From contig NC_009952.1 in the NCBI RefSeq assembly GCF_000018145.1, positions 806,001-870,000 on the forward strand: DNA of 64,000 nucleotides, in the 5' to 3' direction. The position numbers and the translations under genes were made by a program. The DNA is from Dinoroseobacter shibae DFL 12 = DSM 16493 (GTDB taxonomy: Bacteria; Pseudomonadota; Alphaproteobacteria; Rhodobacterales; Rhodobacteraceae). Below, piece by piece: positions 37,077 to 46,285 of the stretch (the stretch's first letter is position 1; each line of letters opens with the position of its first letter). Below the pieces are notes generated by a model. The model worked only from the letters and a program-made list of their open reading frames with translations, ran no database searches and was not told where the DNA came from.

Positions 37077-37994
37077 ATGCAGATGTCGTCCAATCATGTG
37101 CCCGCTGCGGCGGGTCTGCTGTTGCTCGCGATGGCGCTGATCGCCTTTGTCGACAATTTCGTGCGGCTGATCGCCGAGGATGCGGGGCTGTGGCAATTCC
37201 TCGCCGTTCGCAGCGCGATGGCATTGCCGCTGCTGTGGGGTGTGGCGCGCTGGCGCGGCTGGTCGCTGCGGCCGGTCAGGTGGCGGGCGGTGATCCAGCG
37301 CTCGGTGCTCATGGCGACGGCGCTGACGCTGTATTTCGCAGCGGTGGCGGTGGTGCCGATCGCGATTGCGGGCGCGGGGCTTTATACCTCGCCGATCTTC
37401 GTGCTGCTGATCTCGATCGTGCTGTTCGGGGTGCGGATCGGGGTCTGGCGGGCGGCGGCGGTGGCCCTGGGGTTTGCCGGTGTGCTGCTGGTGCTGCAGC
37501 CGGGCAGCGCGGCGTTCTCGCCGCTGACCTTGTTGCCGGTGCTGGCGGGGGCCCTCTATGCGGCCGGGGCGCTGACCACGCGGCGGCTCTGCATGGGCGA
37601 GAGCCCGGCCTGCCTCGTGTTCGGGTTTTTCCTGGTGATGGCGGTCTATGGCAGCCTTGGGTTGGCGGTGCTGGCCCTGGTCGGGGCGGGTGGCGCGCCG
37701 GGGGAGGCGAGTTTCTTCGGCACGGGCTGGCAGGAGGTGACGCCGCGATTTCTGTGGCTGTGCCTGATGCAGGCGATCCTGTCGCTGGTGGCGGTGGGCT
37801 GCCTCGTGCGGGCCTACCAGATCGCGGATCCGTCCTATGTGTCGGTCTTCGAGTACAGTTTTTTGCCCTTTGCCGGGGTCTGGGGATACTTGCTGTGGTC
37901 GGATGTGCCAGGGCCGGTCGCGATCCTCGGGATCGGCTGCATCCTCGTGGCGGGCTGCGCGATCATCCTGCGCGGGCGGAAAGTGGCGGCCTGA
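37077..37994 (+). CDS. EamA-family (drug/metabolite) transporter
   Basis: A 305-residue inner-membrane protein with ten predicted helices arranged as two EamA repeats (about 10-140 and 155-300). Blocks: LIAFVDNFVRLIAEDAG, AVVPIAIAGAGLYTSPIFVLLIS, DPSYVSVFEYSFLPFAGVWGYLLWSD. I chose the ATG at 37077 over an upstream GTG because of the GAGG six bases before it. Substrate unknown; such proteins export or import small metabolites. Confidence 0.88.
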   Translation: MQMSSNHVPAAAGLLLLAMALIAFVDNFVRLIAEDAGLWQFLAVRSAMALPLLWGVARWRGWSLRPVRWRAVIQRSVLMATALTLYFAAVAVVPIAIAGAGLYTSPIFVLLISIVLFGVRIGVWRAAAVALGFAGVLLVLQPGSAAFSPLTLLPVLAGALYAAGALTTRRLCMGESPACLVFGFFLVMAVYGSLGLAVLALVGAGGAPGEASFFGTGWQEVTPRFLWLCLMQAILSLVAVGCLVRAYQIADPSYVSVFEYSFLPFAGVWGYLLWSDVPGPVAILGIGCILVAGCAIILRGRKVAA

Positions 37995-37999
37995 AACGG

Positions 38000-38029
38000 C
38001 AACAGGCCCCGCCGGGGCGGAGCCTGTTG
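38000..38029. terminator. Bidirectional hairpin between convergent genes
   Basis: CAACAGGC (38000-38007) pairs with GCCTGTTG (38022-38029) around a GC-rich inner stem CCGCC/GGCGG. It separates the convergent EamA and FadB-type genes. No T-run on either side. Confidence 0.65.
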
Positions 38030-38050
38030 CGCGGCGCGACGGGTGCCGGG

Positions 38051-40255
38051 TCAGGCGGCTTTGCGGGTCTCCGCCCCGAAGCGGCCATAGAAGGTCTCGC
38101 CCTTCTCGGCCATTTCGCGCAGGAGCGCGGGCGTGGTGAAGCGGGCGCCGTGGGTGTCGGTCAGCGCATCGCAGATCTCCACCGCGCGGGCGGCGCCGAT
38201 CATGTCGAGCCAGCTGAGCGGGCCACCGGACCACGGCGCGAAGCCCCAGCCGAGGATGGCGCCCACGTCGCCCTCGCGGATGTCCATGAGCACGCCGTCC
38301 TCCAGGGCGCGCACGGCCTCCAGCACCTGGGCCATGAGCAGGCGGTGCTGCACGGCGGTCAGCTCGGGCTGTTCCTTGGCCGCCGGGTAGCGGTCGGCCA
38401 GCCCTTCCCAGAGCAGACCACGCTTGCCCGCCTCGTCATAGGTGTAGAAGCCCGCATTGGACTTGCGGCCCAGGCGGCCTTCGTCCGCCATCCAGAACAG
38501 CACCTCGTCCACGGCGCCGTCCGGGTAGGCGTCGCCCATGGCCGCTTTCGTGGCCTTGGCGATCTTGACGCCCAGGTCGATGGAGGTTTCGTCCACCAGT
38601 TGCAGCGGCCCCAGCGGCATGCCCACCAGTTTCGCAGCGTTTTCGACCAGCGCCGGGGTGACGCCCTCGGCCACCATGCGGATGCCTTCGTTGATGTAGG
38701 GAATGATGCAGCGGTTGGCGTAGAAGAACCGCGCGTCGTTGACCACGATGGGCGTCTTGCGGATCTGGCGCACGAAATCGAGCGCCTTGGCCACGGCCAC
38801 ATCGCCGGTCTGTCTCCCCTTGATGATCTCCACCAGCAGCATCTTGTCCACGGGCGAAAAGAAATGGATGCCGATGAACTGCTCAGGCCGGGCGCTGGCC
38901 TTGGCCAGCTCCGAGATCGGCAGGGTGGAGGTGTTGGTCGCGAAGATCGCATCGCCGGGGATCACGGCTTCGGCCTTTGCGGTCACCTCGGCCTTGACGC
39001 CCGGATCTTCGAACACCGCCTCGACCACCAGGTCGCACCCTTCGAGGGCGGCATAGTCCGTGGTGGCGGTGATGCGGGCGAGCACCTCGTCCTTCTTCTC
39101 GGGCGTGACCTTCTTGCGCGCGATGCCCTTGTCGAGGATGCCCGCGGCATGGGCCTTCCCGCGATCCGCGGACTCTTGGGCGGCGTCGATCAGCACCACT
39201 TCAATCCCGGCATTGGCCGAGACATAGGCGATGCCCGCGCCCATCATCCCCGCGCCGAGGATGCCGACCTTCTTCACCTTCTGGTCGGGCACGTCGGGAC
39301 GGACGGCGCCTTTTTCCAGCGCCTCCTTGTTGATGAAGAGCGAGCGGATCATGGCGCTGGACGACGGGTTCATCAGGACGTTGGTGAACCAGCGCGCCTC
39401 GATCTTGAGCGCGGTGTCGAAGGGAACCATGGCCCCTTCGTAGACCGCACTCAGCAGCGCCTTGGCCGCCGGGTAGACGCCCATGGTCTTGGAATGGATC
39501 ATGGCGCTGGCGCCGACGAAGGTCATGAAGCCCGCCGGGTGGTAGGGCGCGCCGCCGGGGAACTTGTAGCCCTTGAGGTCCCAGGGCTTGACGATATCAG
39601 TATCCTTGGCGGAGAGCACCCAGGCCTTGGCGGCGTCGAGCAGCTCCTCCGCGGGCACCACTTCGTCCACGATGCCGGCCATCTTGGCCTTTTTCGGCTC
39701 GAAAAGCTTGCCTTCGAGCAGGATGGGCGCAGCCTGCATCGCGCCCAGCTTGCGCGACACCCGCATGGTGCCGCCCGCGCCGGGGAAGATGCCGACCATG
39801 ATTTCGGGCAGGCCGATCTTGGCCTTGGGGTTGTCGGCGGCGAAAATCCGGTGACAGGCGAGCGGGATCTCCAGCCCGATGCCGAGCGCGGTGCCGGGCA
39901 GGGCGGCGGCGACGGGTTTGCCGCCCTTGTTGGTCTTGGGGTCCATCCCGGCGCGCTCGATCTTGCGCAGGATGCCGTGCATGGCCATCACGCCCTCGAA
40001 GAGGCCACGGGCCGGGTCGTCGCCGGCGTCGTCGCGCATCTTGGCGATGACGTTGAGGTCCATGCCGCCCGCAAAGCTGTCCTTGCCGGAGGTGATGATG
40101 ATCCCCTTGACGGTGTCATCGGCCAGCGCCTTGTCGACCAGCGCGTCGAGATCCTCGAACCCTTGCTGGTTCATGACGTTCATGGATTTGCCCTGGACGT
40201 CCCAAGTGATGATGGCGACGCCGTCGGCGTCCGTTTTCATGGTGAAATCGGTCAT
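38051..40255 (-). CDS. FadB/FadJ-type enoyl-CoA hydratase / 3-hydroxyacyl-CoA dehydrogenase
   Basis: A 734-residue bifunctional beta-oxidation enzyme. N-terminal crotonase domain (1 to about 290) with SFAGGMDLNVI and GLEIPLACHRIFAADNPKAKIGLPEIMVGIFPG; then the NAD-binding 3-hydroxyacyl-CoA dehydrogenase domain from KVGILGAGMMGAGIAYVSANAG (near 330), IHFFSPVDKMLLVEII, and C-terminal dehydrogenase repeats. The ATG at 40255 is preferred to one at 40264 because the GGGAG ribosome site then has normal spacing. It lies 14 bases after the thiolase gene and forms with it the classical multi-enzyme pair. Confidence 0.94.
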   Translation of the reverse strand: MTDFTMKTDADGVAIITWDVQGKSMNVMNQQGFEDLDALVDKALADDTVKGIIITSGKDSFAGGMDLNVIAKMRDDAGDDPARGLFEGVMAMHGILRKIERAGMDPKTNKGGKPVAAALPGTALGIGLEIPLACHRIFAADNPKAKIGLPEIMVGIFPGAGGTMRVSRKLGAMQAAPILLEGKLFEPKKAKMAGIVDEVVPAEELLDAAKAWVLSAKDTDIVKPWDLKGYKFPGGAPYHPAGFMTFVGASAMIHSKTMGVYPAAKALLSAVYEGAMVPFDTALKIEARWFTNVLMNPSSSAMIRSLFINKEALEKGAVRPDVPDQKVKKVGILGAGMMGAGIAYVSANAGIEVVLIDAAQESADRGKAHAAGILDKGIARKKVTPEKKDEVLARITATTDYAALEGCDLVVEAVFEDPGVKAEVTAKAEAVIPGDAIFATNTSTLPISELAKASARPEQFIGIHFFSPVDKMLLVEIIKGRQTGDVAVAKALDFVRQIRKTPIVVNDARFFYANRCIIPYINEGIRMVAEGVTPALVENAAKLVGMPLGPLQLVDETSIDLGVKIAKATKAAMGDAYPDGAVDEVLFWMADEGRLGRKSNAGFYTYDEAGKRGLLWEGLADRYPAAKEQPELTAVQHRLLMAQVLEAVRALEDGVLMDIREGDVGAILGWGFAPWSGGPLSWLDMIGAARAVEICDALTDTHGARFTTPALLREMAEKGETFYGRFGAETRKAA

Positions 40256-40269
40256 GTCGTTCATCTCCC

Positions 40270-41481
40270 TCACACGCGTTCGATGATGGTGGCGGCACCC
40301 ATGCCGGAGGCGACGCAAAGGGTGGCGAGGCCGGTGCCCTTGCCGGTGCGCTCCAGCTCATCCAGGAGCGTGCCGAGGATCATGGCCCCCGTCGCGCCCA
40401 GCGGGTGGCCCATGGCGATCGCGCCGCCGTTCACGTTGACCTTGTCGTGGTCCACATCGAAGGCCTGCATGAAGCGCAGAACGACCGAGGAGAACGCCTC
40501 GTTCACCTCGAATAAATCGATGTCCGAGATGCTCATGCCCGAATCGGCCAGGATCTTTTCCGTGGCGGGGACAGGCCCGGTCAGCATGATCGTGGGATCC
40601 GTGCCGATCTTGGCCGTCGCCTTGATCACGGCGCGGGGTTTCAACCCGTGGGCCTCGCCGAACGCCTTGTTGCCGATCAGCAGGGCGGCGGAGCCGTCGA
40701 CGATGCCCGACGAGTTCCCGGCGTGGTGAATATGCTCGATCTTCTCCAGATGGGGGTATTTCATCAGGGCAATCTTGTCGAAGCCGGGCATCTGCTCGCC
40801 CATATCCTTGAAGGCGGGCTTGAGCGCGCCGAGCGACTGCATGTCGGTCTCGGGGCGCATGTATTCGTCGTGATCGAGAATGTTCAGCCCGTTCTGGTCG
40901 CGCACGGTGAAGACCGAGCCGTTGAAGCGGTTCTCGTCCCAGGCGGCCTTGGCGCGGCGTTGGCTGGCCACGGCCAGCGCGTCCGCGTCATCGCGGCTGA
41001 TGCCGTATTCCGTGGCGATGATGTCGGCGGAGATGCCTTGGGGGACGAAATAGGTCTTCATCGCGACGCTGGGGTCGGCGGCAATGGCCGCCCCGTCGGA
41101 GCCCATGGGCACGCGGCCCATCATCTCGACCCCACCGGCGATGTAGGCCTGACCGCCCCCGCCGCGCACCTGATTGGCGGCGAGGTTCACGGCCTCCAGC
41201 CCCGAGGCGCAGAAGCGGTTGATGGCAAGGCCGGGGATGCTCTCATCCAGGTCAGACGCGAGCACGGCGGTCCGCGCGAGGCAGCCGCCCTGTTCCATCA
41301 CCTGGGTGACGTTGCCCCAGATCACGTCCTCGACCGCGTGGCCGGTCAGCCCGTTGCGGTCCTTGATCGCGTTGAGGGTCTGGGCCGACAGGCTGACGGC
41401 GGTCACCTCGTGCAGGCTGCCGTCCTTGCGGCCCTTGCCGCGGGGGCTGCGGATCGCGTCGTAGATATAGGCTTCGGTCAT
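40270..41481 (-). CDS. Acetyl-CoA C-acyltransferase (FadA-type thiolase)
   Basis: A 403-residue thiolase, the last step of beta-oxidation. Active-site Cys in NRFCASGLEAVNLAANQV (about residue 90), His in VNVNGGAIAMGHPLGATGA (about 356) and second Cys in TLCVASGMGAA (about 390). The ATG at 41479-41481 follows a GGAGG ribosome site. It lies between the GST gene and the FadB-type gene on one transcript. Confidence 0.94.
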   Translation of the reverse strand: MTEAYIYDAIRSPRGKGRKDGSLHEVTAVSLSAQTLNAIKDRNGLTGHAVEDVIWGNVTQVMEQGGCLARTAVLASDLDESIPGLAINRFCASGLEAVNLAANQVRGGGGQAYIAGGVEMMGRVPMGSDGAAIAADPSVAMKTYFVPQGISADIIATEYGISRDDADALAVASQRRAKAAWDENRFNGSVFTVRDQNGLNILDHDEYMRPETDMQSLGALKPAFKDMGEQMPGFDKIALMKYPHLEKIEHIHHAGNSSGIVDGSAALLIGNKAFGEAHGLKPRAVIKATAKIGTDPTIMLTGPVPATEKILADSGMSISDIDLFEVNEAFSSVVLRFMQAFDVDHDKVNVNGGAIAMGHPLGATGAMILGTLLDELERTGKGTGLATLCVASGMGAATIIERV

Positions 41482-41492
41482 GTGTCCTCCGG

Positions 41493-42128
41493 TCATGCCG
41501 CGGCCGGGTAGGCGCGGGGCATCAGGTCATAAGGGTGTTTCCAGCCGGGCAGGGCTTTGAGCCCGTCGAGCCAGCGGTCGATATTCGGGTATTCGGCGCG
41601 GTCGAACCCGAACGGTTCGGGGTAAAAGAGATAGGAGCAGCAGGAGATGTCGGCGGCAGTCACGTCGGGCCCCACGAGCCAGTCCCGGCCTGCGAGCGCG
41701 GCATCCAGCGTCTTGAGCGCGCCGCGCAGGCGGCCCTGGTGCCAGGCGATGACCTCGGCGGGTTGTTTGTCGACGGGCAGGAAGTTCATCAGGAACCGGG
41801 TGACGCCCGCGACGGAGGACATCTTGTGATTGTCCCAGAGCACCCAGCGCAGCACATCGCGCCGGATCGCCGGGTCGTGCAGGCCGAAGCGGCCGGTTTT
41901 CTCCGACAGATAGTCGAGGATCACGCCGGACTGGGTCAAGGTCAGGTCGCCGTCCACCAGAACCGGGCATTCGCCCATGGGGTTCAGCGTCAGATGCTCG
42001 GGGCTGCGCCCGCCGCCCTTGAAGAAATCCACGTAGACCGGGGTCCAGTCGATCCCGGCGAGAGTGAGCGCGAGAGCCGCCTTGTAGGAATGCCCGGATT
42101 CGCCGAAACAGTGCAGTTTCACGGTCAT
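41493..42128 (-). CDS. Glutathione S-transferase family protein
   Basis: A 211-residue GST with thioredoxin-like N-terminal domain (GESGHSYKAALALTLAGIDW; PMGECPVLVDGDLTLTQSGVILDYL for glutathione binding) and helical C-terminal domain. Its place between acyl-CoA dehydrogenase and thiolase genes is odd for a detoxification enzyme; roseobacter loci of this type often include one. It may act on an acyl or aldehyde intermediate, but this is inferred. Confidence 0.9.
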   Translation of the reverse strand: MTVKLHCFGESGHSYKAALALTLAGIDWTPVYVDFFKGGGRSPEHLTLNPMGECPVLVDGDLTLTQSGVILDYLSEKTGRFGLHDPAIRRDVLRWVLWDNHKMSSVAGVTRFLMNFLPVDKQPAEVIAWHQGRLRGALKTLDAALAGRDWLVGPDVTAADISCCSYLFYPEPFGFDRAEYPNIDRWLDGLKALPGWKHPYDLMPRAYPAAA

Positions 42129-42170
42129 GCTTTGCCTCCGGGCGTCGGTGCGGTTGTGAGTTTGGGACTT

Positions 42171-42192
42171 GAGTATTTGGACGCAAAAGAAG
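42171..42192 (+). repeat. GAGTATTTGG short dispersed element
   Basis: GAGTATTTGGACGCAAAAGAAG, a divergent copy of the element at 35135-35159. It lies 43 bases upstream of the GST start. Another, in opposite orientation, is at 42340-42361. Confidence 0.6.
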
Positions 42193-42339
42193 CCAGGATT
42201 TCTGTCTCCGATTCACCGGCCGTTAAGGTTAATCGCCTTAGTCTGGCGCCACGGTACAGGCTGGAGAGCCGATGACCGTCGCAAGAGAAGTCGCCCCTGT
42301 CATCCCGCGCAAGGCCGGAGGGCAGGGGCGCACTCCCAT

Positions 42340-42361
42340 CTTCTTTTGTGCAAAAATACTC
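42340..42361 (-). repeat. GAGTATTTTTGCAC short dispersed element, inverted
   Basis: On the minus strand this reads GAGTATTTTTGCACAAAAGAAG, 18-19 of 22 positions identical to the neighbour at 42171 and close to the copy at 35136. It lies 48 bases downstream of the acyl-CoA dehydrogenase stop. The rest of the 280-base gap between the dehydrogenase and GST genes holds no credible gene. Confidence 0.65.
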
Positions 42362-42408
42362 ACGGCAAGACGCCTGCAACGCGCGGGCGGCCGGGGTGGG
42401 GGGCCGGG

Positions 42409-43557
42409 TCACAGGGCCCTCCCGATCAATTCCTTCATGATCTCGTTGGTCCCGCCGTAGATCCGCTGGACGCGGGCGTCGCTCCACATCTGGGCGATGT
42501 CGTACTCGGCCATGTAGCCGTAACCGCCATGGAGCTGCACGCATTCGTCGATCACTTCGCCTTGCGTGTCGGTGATCCAGTATTTCGCCATGGCGGCTTT
42601 CTCGACGCTGAGCTTGCCTTCGAGGTGCTCGGCCATGCATTCGTTCAGGAAGGCACGGGCCACGGTGGTCTTGGTCTGGCATTCCGCCAGCTTGAACCGG
42701 GTGTTCTGGAATTGCAGGATCGGGCCACCGAAGGCCTGGCGTTCCTTGGCGTAGGCGACGGTGCGTTCGACGGCCCCCTCCATCGCGCCCACGGCGCCGG
42801 CGGCGATGATCAGCCGTTCCTGGGGCAGCTGGGTCATCATCTGGTAAAATCCCTTGCCCACTTCGCCACCCAGCAGGTTTTCGGGCGGGATCGCGACGTT
42901 GTCGAAGAACAGCTCCGAGGTGTCGGAGGCGTGCATGCCCACCTTGTGCAGGTTGCGCCCGCGCGAGAAGCCCTCGGCGCCTTCGGTTTCCAGCACCACC
43001 AGCGACACGCCCTTGGCGCCTGCGGACGGGTCGGTCTTGGCGGCGACCACGATCAGGTTGGCATGCTGGCCGTTGGTGATGAAGATCTTCGAGCCGCTCA
43101 GCCGATAGCCGTTGCCGTCCTTGACCGCGCGGGTCTTGATCCCCTGCAGGTCCGAGCCCGCGCCGGGTTCGGTCATCGCAAGCGCCCCGACCATCTCGCC
43201 CGAGACCATCTTCGGCAGCCATTTCTGCTTCTGCTCTTCGGAGCCGTAGGCCAGGATGTAGTGCGCCACGATGCCCGAATGGATGCCATGCCCGGCACCC
43301 CAGGCCGACAGGTTGGCGCGGGCGATCTCGATCAGGATCGCGGCCTCGTGCCCGAAATCGCCGCCCGGGCCACCATAGGCTTCGGGCACCGAGGGACAGA
43401 GCAGGCCGAGCTCGCCCGCCTGCTGCCAGATCTCGCGGTCCATTTCGCCCTGGTCGCGCCAGCGTTCGAAATGGGGTGCCCATTCGGTGGTGATGAAGTT
43501 GCGGGTCATCTCGGCGAGCATCCGGTGCTCGTCGGTCATCCATGTTGTACTGCTCAT
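42409..43557 (-). CDS. Acyl-CoA dehydrogenase (isovaleryl/long-chain type)
   Basis: A 382-residue flavoprotein. FAD and substrate motifs: [72 protein letters not shown]. At the usual catalytic Glu site the sequence is [10 protein letters not shown] (Gly), as in isovaleryl- and long-chain enzymes whose base is on another helix; the Glu in the GAVGAMEG stretch fits that position. It follows the larger dehydrogenase gene by 73 bases on the same strand. Confidence 0.93.
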   Translation of the reverse strand: MSSTTWMTDEHRMLAEMTRNFITTEWAPHFERWRDQGEMDREIWQQAGELGLLCPSVPEAYGGPGGDFGHEAAILIEIARANLSAWGAGHGIHSGIVAHYILAYGSEEQKQKWLPKMVSGEMVGALAMTEPGAGSDLQGIKTRAVKDGNGYRLSGSKIFITNGQHANLIVVAAKTDPSAGAKGVSLVVLETEGAEGFSRGRNLHKVGMHASDTSELFFDNVAIPPENLLGGEVGKGFYQMMTQLPQERLIIAAGAVGAMEGAVERTVAYAKERQAFGGPILQFQNTRFKLAECQTKTTVARAFLNECMAEHLEGKLSVEKAAMAKYWITDTQGEVIDECVQLHGGYGYMAEYDIAQMWSDARVQRIYGGTNEIMKELIGRAL

Positions 43558-43630
43558 GTGTCCCCTCCCCAGGAGAATTGGTCGTGTGCGGCCCGCCGGT
43601 TCCGGCGGGCCTGCGCGTGTTGGTTCGAGC

Positions 43631-45409
43631 TTAGAAGTTGGCCGCGTCCAGCGCCATGACCGGTTCGGCGCCGGACATGATGCGCGCCAGGTGCGTGCCG
43701 GTCATCGGCAGCTGGCGGGACATGTAGTAGCGGCCCGTGGCGATCTTGGTCGCGTGGAAGTCGGTATCGGTATCGCCTGCCTCCAGGGCGGCTATCGACG
43801 CCTTGGCCATCCGCGCCCACATCAGCCCCAGGCAGACATGGCCGAAGAGGTGCATGAAGTCATAGGACCCCGACAGAGCGTTGTTGGGGTTCTTCATGCC
43901 GTCGGACATGAAGTACATCCCCGCCGCCTGCAGGTCCTTGGAGGCCGCCTTCAGCGGGTCGAGGAAGCCGGATTTCAGCTCGGCATTGTCTTCGTTCTCC
44001 TTGAGGAAGGTCTTGACCATGTCGAAGAAGGCCATGACGGTCTTGCCGCCATTCAGCCCCAGCTTGCGACCGACGAGGTCGAGGGACTGGATGCCGTTGG
44101 TGCCTTCGTAGATCATCGCGATGCGGGCGTCGCGGACGAACTGCTCCAGCCCCCATTCGCGGGTGAAGCCCGACCCGCCGAGGGTCTGCTGGGCCAGCAC
44201 TGTGGTCTCGAATCCCTTGTCGGTCAGGAAGCCCTTCATCACCGGGATCAGGAGCGAAATCATCGCGTCCGCCTCGGCGTCCTTGCAGCGATGCGCCTGG
44301 TCGATCAGCGTGGCCCCCCAGAACACCAGTGCCCGGGCGCCTTCGACGAAGGATTTCTGGTCCATCAGGTTGCGACGCACATCCGGGTGCACGATGATCG
44401 GGTCGGCGGGCTTGTTGGGGGCCTGTGCGCCGGTGATGTCGCGGCCCTGGAGCCGGTCGCGGGCAAAGCCGAGCGCGTTCTGGTAGGCGATGTCGCCCTG
44501 GGCGTAGCCCTGCAGCGCCACCGAGAGGCGGGCTTCGTTCATCATGGTGAACATGGCGCGCAGCCCCTTGTGCATCTCGCCCACGAGGAAGCCGGTTGCG
44601 CCATCATAGTTCATCACGCAGGTGGCGTTGCCGTGGATGCCCATCTTGTGCTCCAGCCCGCCGCAGGAGACGGCGTTGCGCGCGCCCAGGCTGCCATCGT
44701 CGTTCACCAGGAACTTCGGCACGATGAAGAGCGAGATGCCCTTCACGCCCTCGGGGCCGCCGGGGATCTTGGCCAGCACCAGGTGGATGATGTTCTCGGA
44801 CATGTCGTGCTCGCCCGCCGAGATCCAGATCTTCTGGCCGGTAATGGCGTAGCTGCCATCCTCCTGCGGCTCTGCCTTGGTGCGGATCAGGCCCAGATCG
44901 GTGCCGCATTGCGGCTCGGTCAGGTTCATCGTGCCGGTCCAGTTGCCCGCGATCATCTTGGGCAGGTAGGTCGCCTTCTGTTGGTCCGAGCCGTGCTCGG
45001 CCAGGGCCGACATCGCGCCATGGGTCAGCCCGTTATACATCTGGAACGCCATGTTGGCGGCCGAGAACATCTCGCCCGTTGCGGTCTGCAGGATGTAGGG
45101 CATGCCCTGGCCGCCGTATTCGGGATCCATGTCCAGCCCGGTCCAGCCGCCGTCGCACATGATCTTGTAGGCGTCCTTGAACCCCTCCGGCGTGCGCACC
45201 ACGCCGTTTTCCAGAACGCAGCCTTGCTGATCGCCGACGGTGTTCAGGGGGTGCAGAACCTCCATCGCGAGCTTGCCGGCCTCGTCGAGCACGGCGCCGG
45301 TGAAGTCGCGGTCCAGCTCGTCATAGCCGGGGATGTCGTTTTGCGAGACCTGGAGCACGTCGTGCAGCAGGAACTGCATGTCCTTCGTGGGGGCGGTATA
45401 GGTGGGCAT
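43631..45409 (-). CDS. Large acyl-CoA dehydrogenase (FadE/DmdC-type, with C-terminal extension)
   Basis: A 592-residue dehydrogenase of the ~600-residue group with extra N-terminal ([19 protein letters not shown]) and C-terminal domains. Motifs: [52 protein letters not shown], and catalytic Glu in [13 protein letters not shown]. The family includes long-chain FadE-like enzymes and DmdC of DMSP degradation, which cannot be separated by eye. The fatty-acid context (FadA/FadB-type genes, no dmdD nearby) favours a fatty-acid role. The gene starts 29 bases after the MerR stop. Confidence 0.92.
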   Translation of the reverse strand: MPTYTAPTKDMQFLLHDVLQVSQNDIPGYDELDRDFTGAVLDEAGKLAMEVLHPLNTVGDQQGCVLENGVVRTPEGFKDAYKIMCDGGWTGLDMDPEYGGQGMPYILQTATGEMFSAANMAFQMYNGLTHGAMSALAEHGSDQQKATYLPKMIAGNWTGTMNLTEPQCGTDLGLIRTKAEPQEDGSYAITGQKIWISAGEHDMSENIIHLVLAKIPGGPEGVKGISLFIVPKFLVNDDGSLGARNAVSCGGLEHKMGIHGNATCVMNYDGATGFLVGEMHKGLRAMFTMMNEARLSVALQGYAQGDIAYQNALGFARDRLQGRDITGAQAPNKPADPIIVHPDVRRNLMDQKSFVEGARALVFWGATLIDQAHRCKDAEADAMISLLIPVMKGFLTDKGFETTVLAQQTLGGSGFTREWGLEQFVRDARIAMIYEGTNGIQSLDLVGRKLGLNGGKTVMAFFDMVKTFLKENEDNAELKSGFLDPLKAASKDLQAAGMYFMSDGMKNPNNALSGSYDFMHLFGHVCLGLMWARMAKASIAALEAGDTDTDFHATKIATGRYYMSRQLPMTGTHLARIMSGAEPVMALDAANF

Positions 45410-45438
45410 GGATCTCTCCGTTCGGGCGCGGCGCTGGC

Positions 45439-45840
45439 TCAGGCCGCGGCTTCTTTCTGTTTCAGGGTCGCGATCATCTTCGCGCCCCAATCGAGTTGTT
45501 CCTTGAGGTCGTCGATCGCCTCGTCGAGCTCGGCGCGCTGGCGTTCCATGTCGGCAAGGCGCTGTAGCGCGATGTCGTAGGTCTTCGACAATTGCGTGAG
45601 TTGCCGGTCGTCGCGATCATAGAGGTCGAGCAACTGCCGGATTTCCTCGAGGCTGAACCCGAACCGCTTGCCGCGCAGGATCAGTTTCAGCCGGGCCCGG
45701 TCGCGCCGGGTGAACAGACGTTTCTGGCCTTCCCGTTTCGGGAACAGCAGTTCCTTGGACTCGTAGAAACGCAGCGTGCGCGGTGTCACATCGTAGTGGT
45801 CGCACATTTCACGGATCGTGGTGTATTCGGTATGGGTCAT
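45439..45840 (-). CDS. MerR-family regulator of the beta-oxidation operon
   Basis: A 133-residue regulator with an N-terminal MerR winged helix ([23 protein letters not shown], about 14-36), [18 protein letters not shown], and a C-terminal coiled coil for dimerisation (about 75-120). No Cys metal site, so it likely responds to an acyl-CoA or other organic ligand, like LiuR-type regulators. It leads the operon MerR - FadE - Acd - GST - FadA - FadB. A candidate operator lies 66-81 bases upstream of its start. Confidence 0.92.
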   Translation of the reverse strand: MTHTEYTTIREMCDHYDVTPRTLRFYESKELLFPKREGQKRLFTRRDRARLKLILRGKRFGFSLEEIRQLLDLYDRDDRQLTQLSKTYDIALQRLADMERQRAELDEAIDDLKEQLDWGAKMIATLKQKEAAA

Positions 45841-46285
45841 TACTCATCTCATTCGTCAGCTACAGATTGCCATGTGTCCCGAGTGAGACCACGTTACAAG
45901 ATCGCTTGACGTTGACGTAAGTAGGACGTTGCGTCACTTTTCGATCAACCCGACGTAAAGCCGAATGACGAGTAAAATATGGGTTAACGGTGGTGTCAGG
46001 GGCCTTGGAAACGCCAGGGCTGGTCGCCTTGTGCCGAGATCGGCACGGGGGCGGACCCGGGGTGAGCAGGCGGCGAAACGTGTCGTGGCGCTCGATTGAC
46101 CGGTGGGTCGGACCGCTGATCGGGGCAGCGCACGCGGTCAGCGGTTCATTGTCGCCGGAGGGGAAACGGGACGCGGCGTCGTTCCCATCTGCGCGGCGCC
46201 CGGTGCTTGTTTTCCGCCAAGCGGCCCCATATGCCCGTCAGGTGCGTTGGTTGGGTTTCCCAAGTGTTCCTTAGTTGGTGAATGA
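45841..46285. other. 445-base intergenic region between divergent genes
   Basis: No credible gene. It holds the ACGT-type inverted repeat annotated at 45906-45921 and a second half-site (GACGTTGCGTCAC) 13 bases on, close to the MerR start, so these probably form the MerR-operon promoter. The remaining part towards 46285 is GC-rich without clear structure. Confidence 0.5.
45906..45921. promoter_or_regulatory. Candidate MerR/LiuR-type operator
   Basis: TTGACGTTGACGTAAG: two ACGT half-sites in inverted orientation (TTGACGT-TG-ACGTAAG). The form resembles the TT-ACGT-N2-ACGT-AA operators described for LiuR-type MerR regulators of fatty and branched-chain acid genes. A second ACGT/GCGT pair follows at about 45925-45937. 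Confidence 0.5.

Noticed and set aside
36920-40729. Very long open frame (about 1269 codons) on the plus strand across the FadB-type gene
   Set aside because: It lies antisense to a clear FadB-type gene and shows His/Gly/Asp-rich composition typical of antisense frames in GC-rich DNA; no motifs.
42272-42460. Small plus-strand ORF between the GST and dehydrogenase genes
   Set aside because: It runs into the 3' end of a real gene on the other strand, has no family pattern and overlaps the short dispersed element.
43631-45409. Reading the locus as DMSP demethylation (DmdC plus DmdB)
   Set aside because: The ligase at 35358 is not DmdB-like, there is no dmdA or dmdD, and the dehydrogenase is joined to FadA/FadB-type genes.
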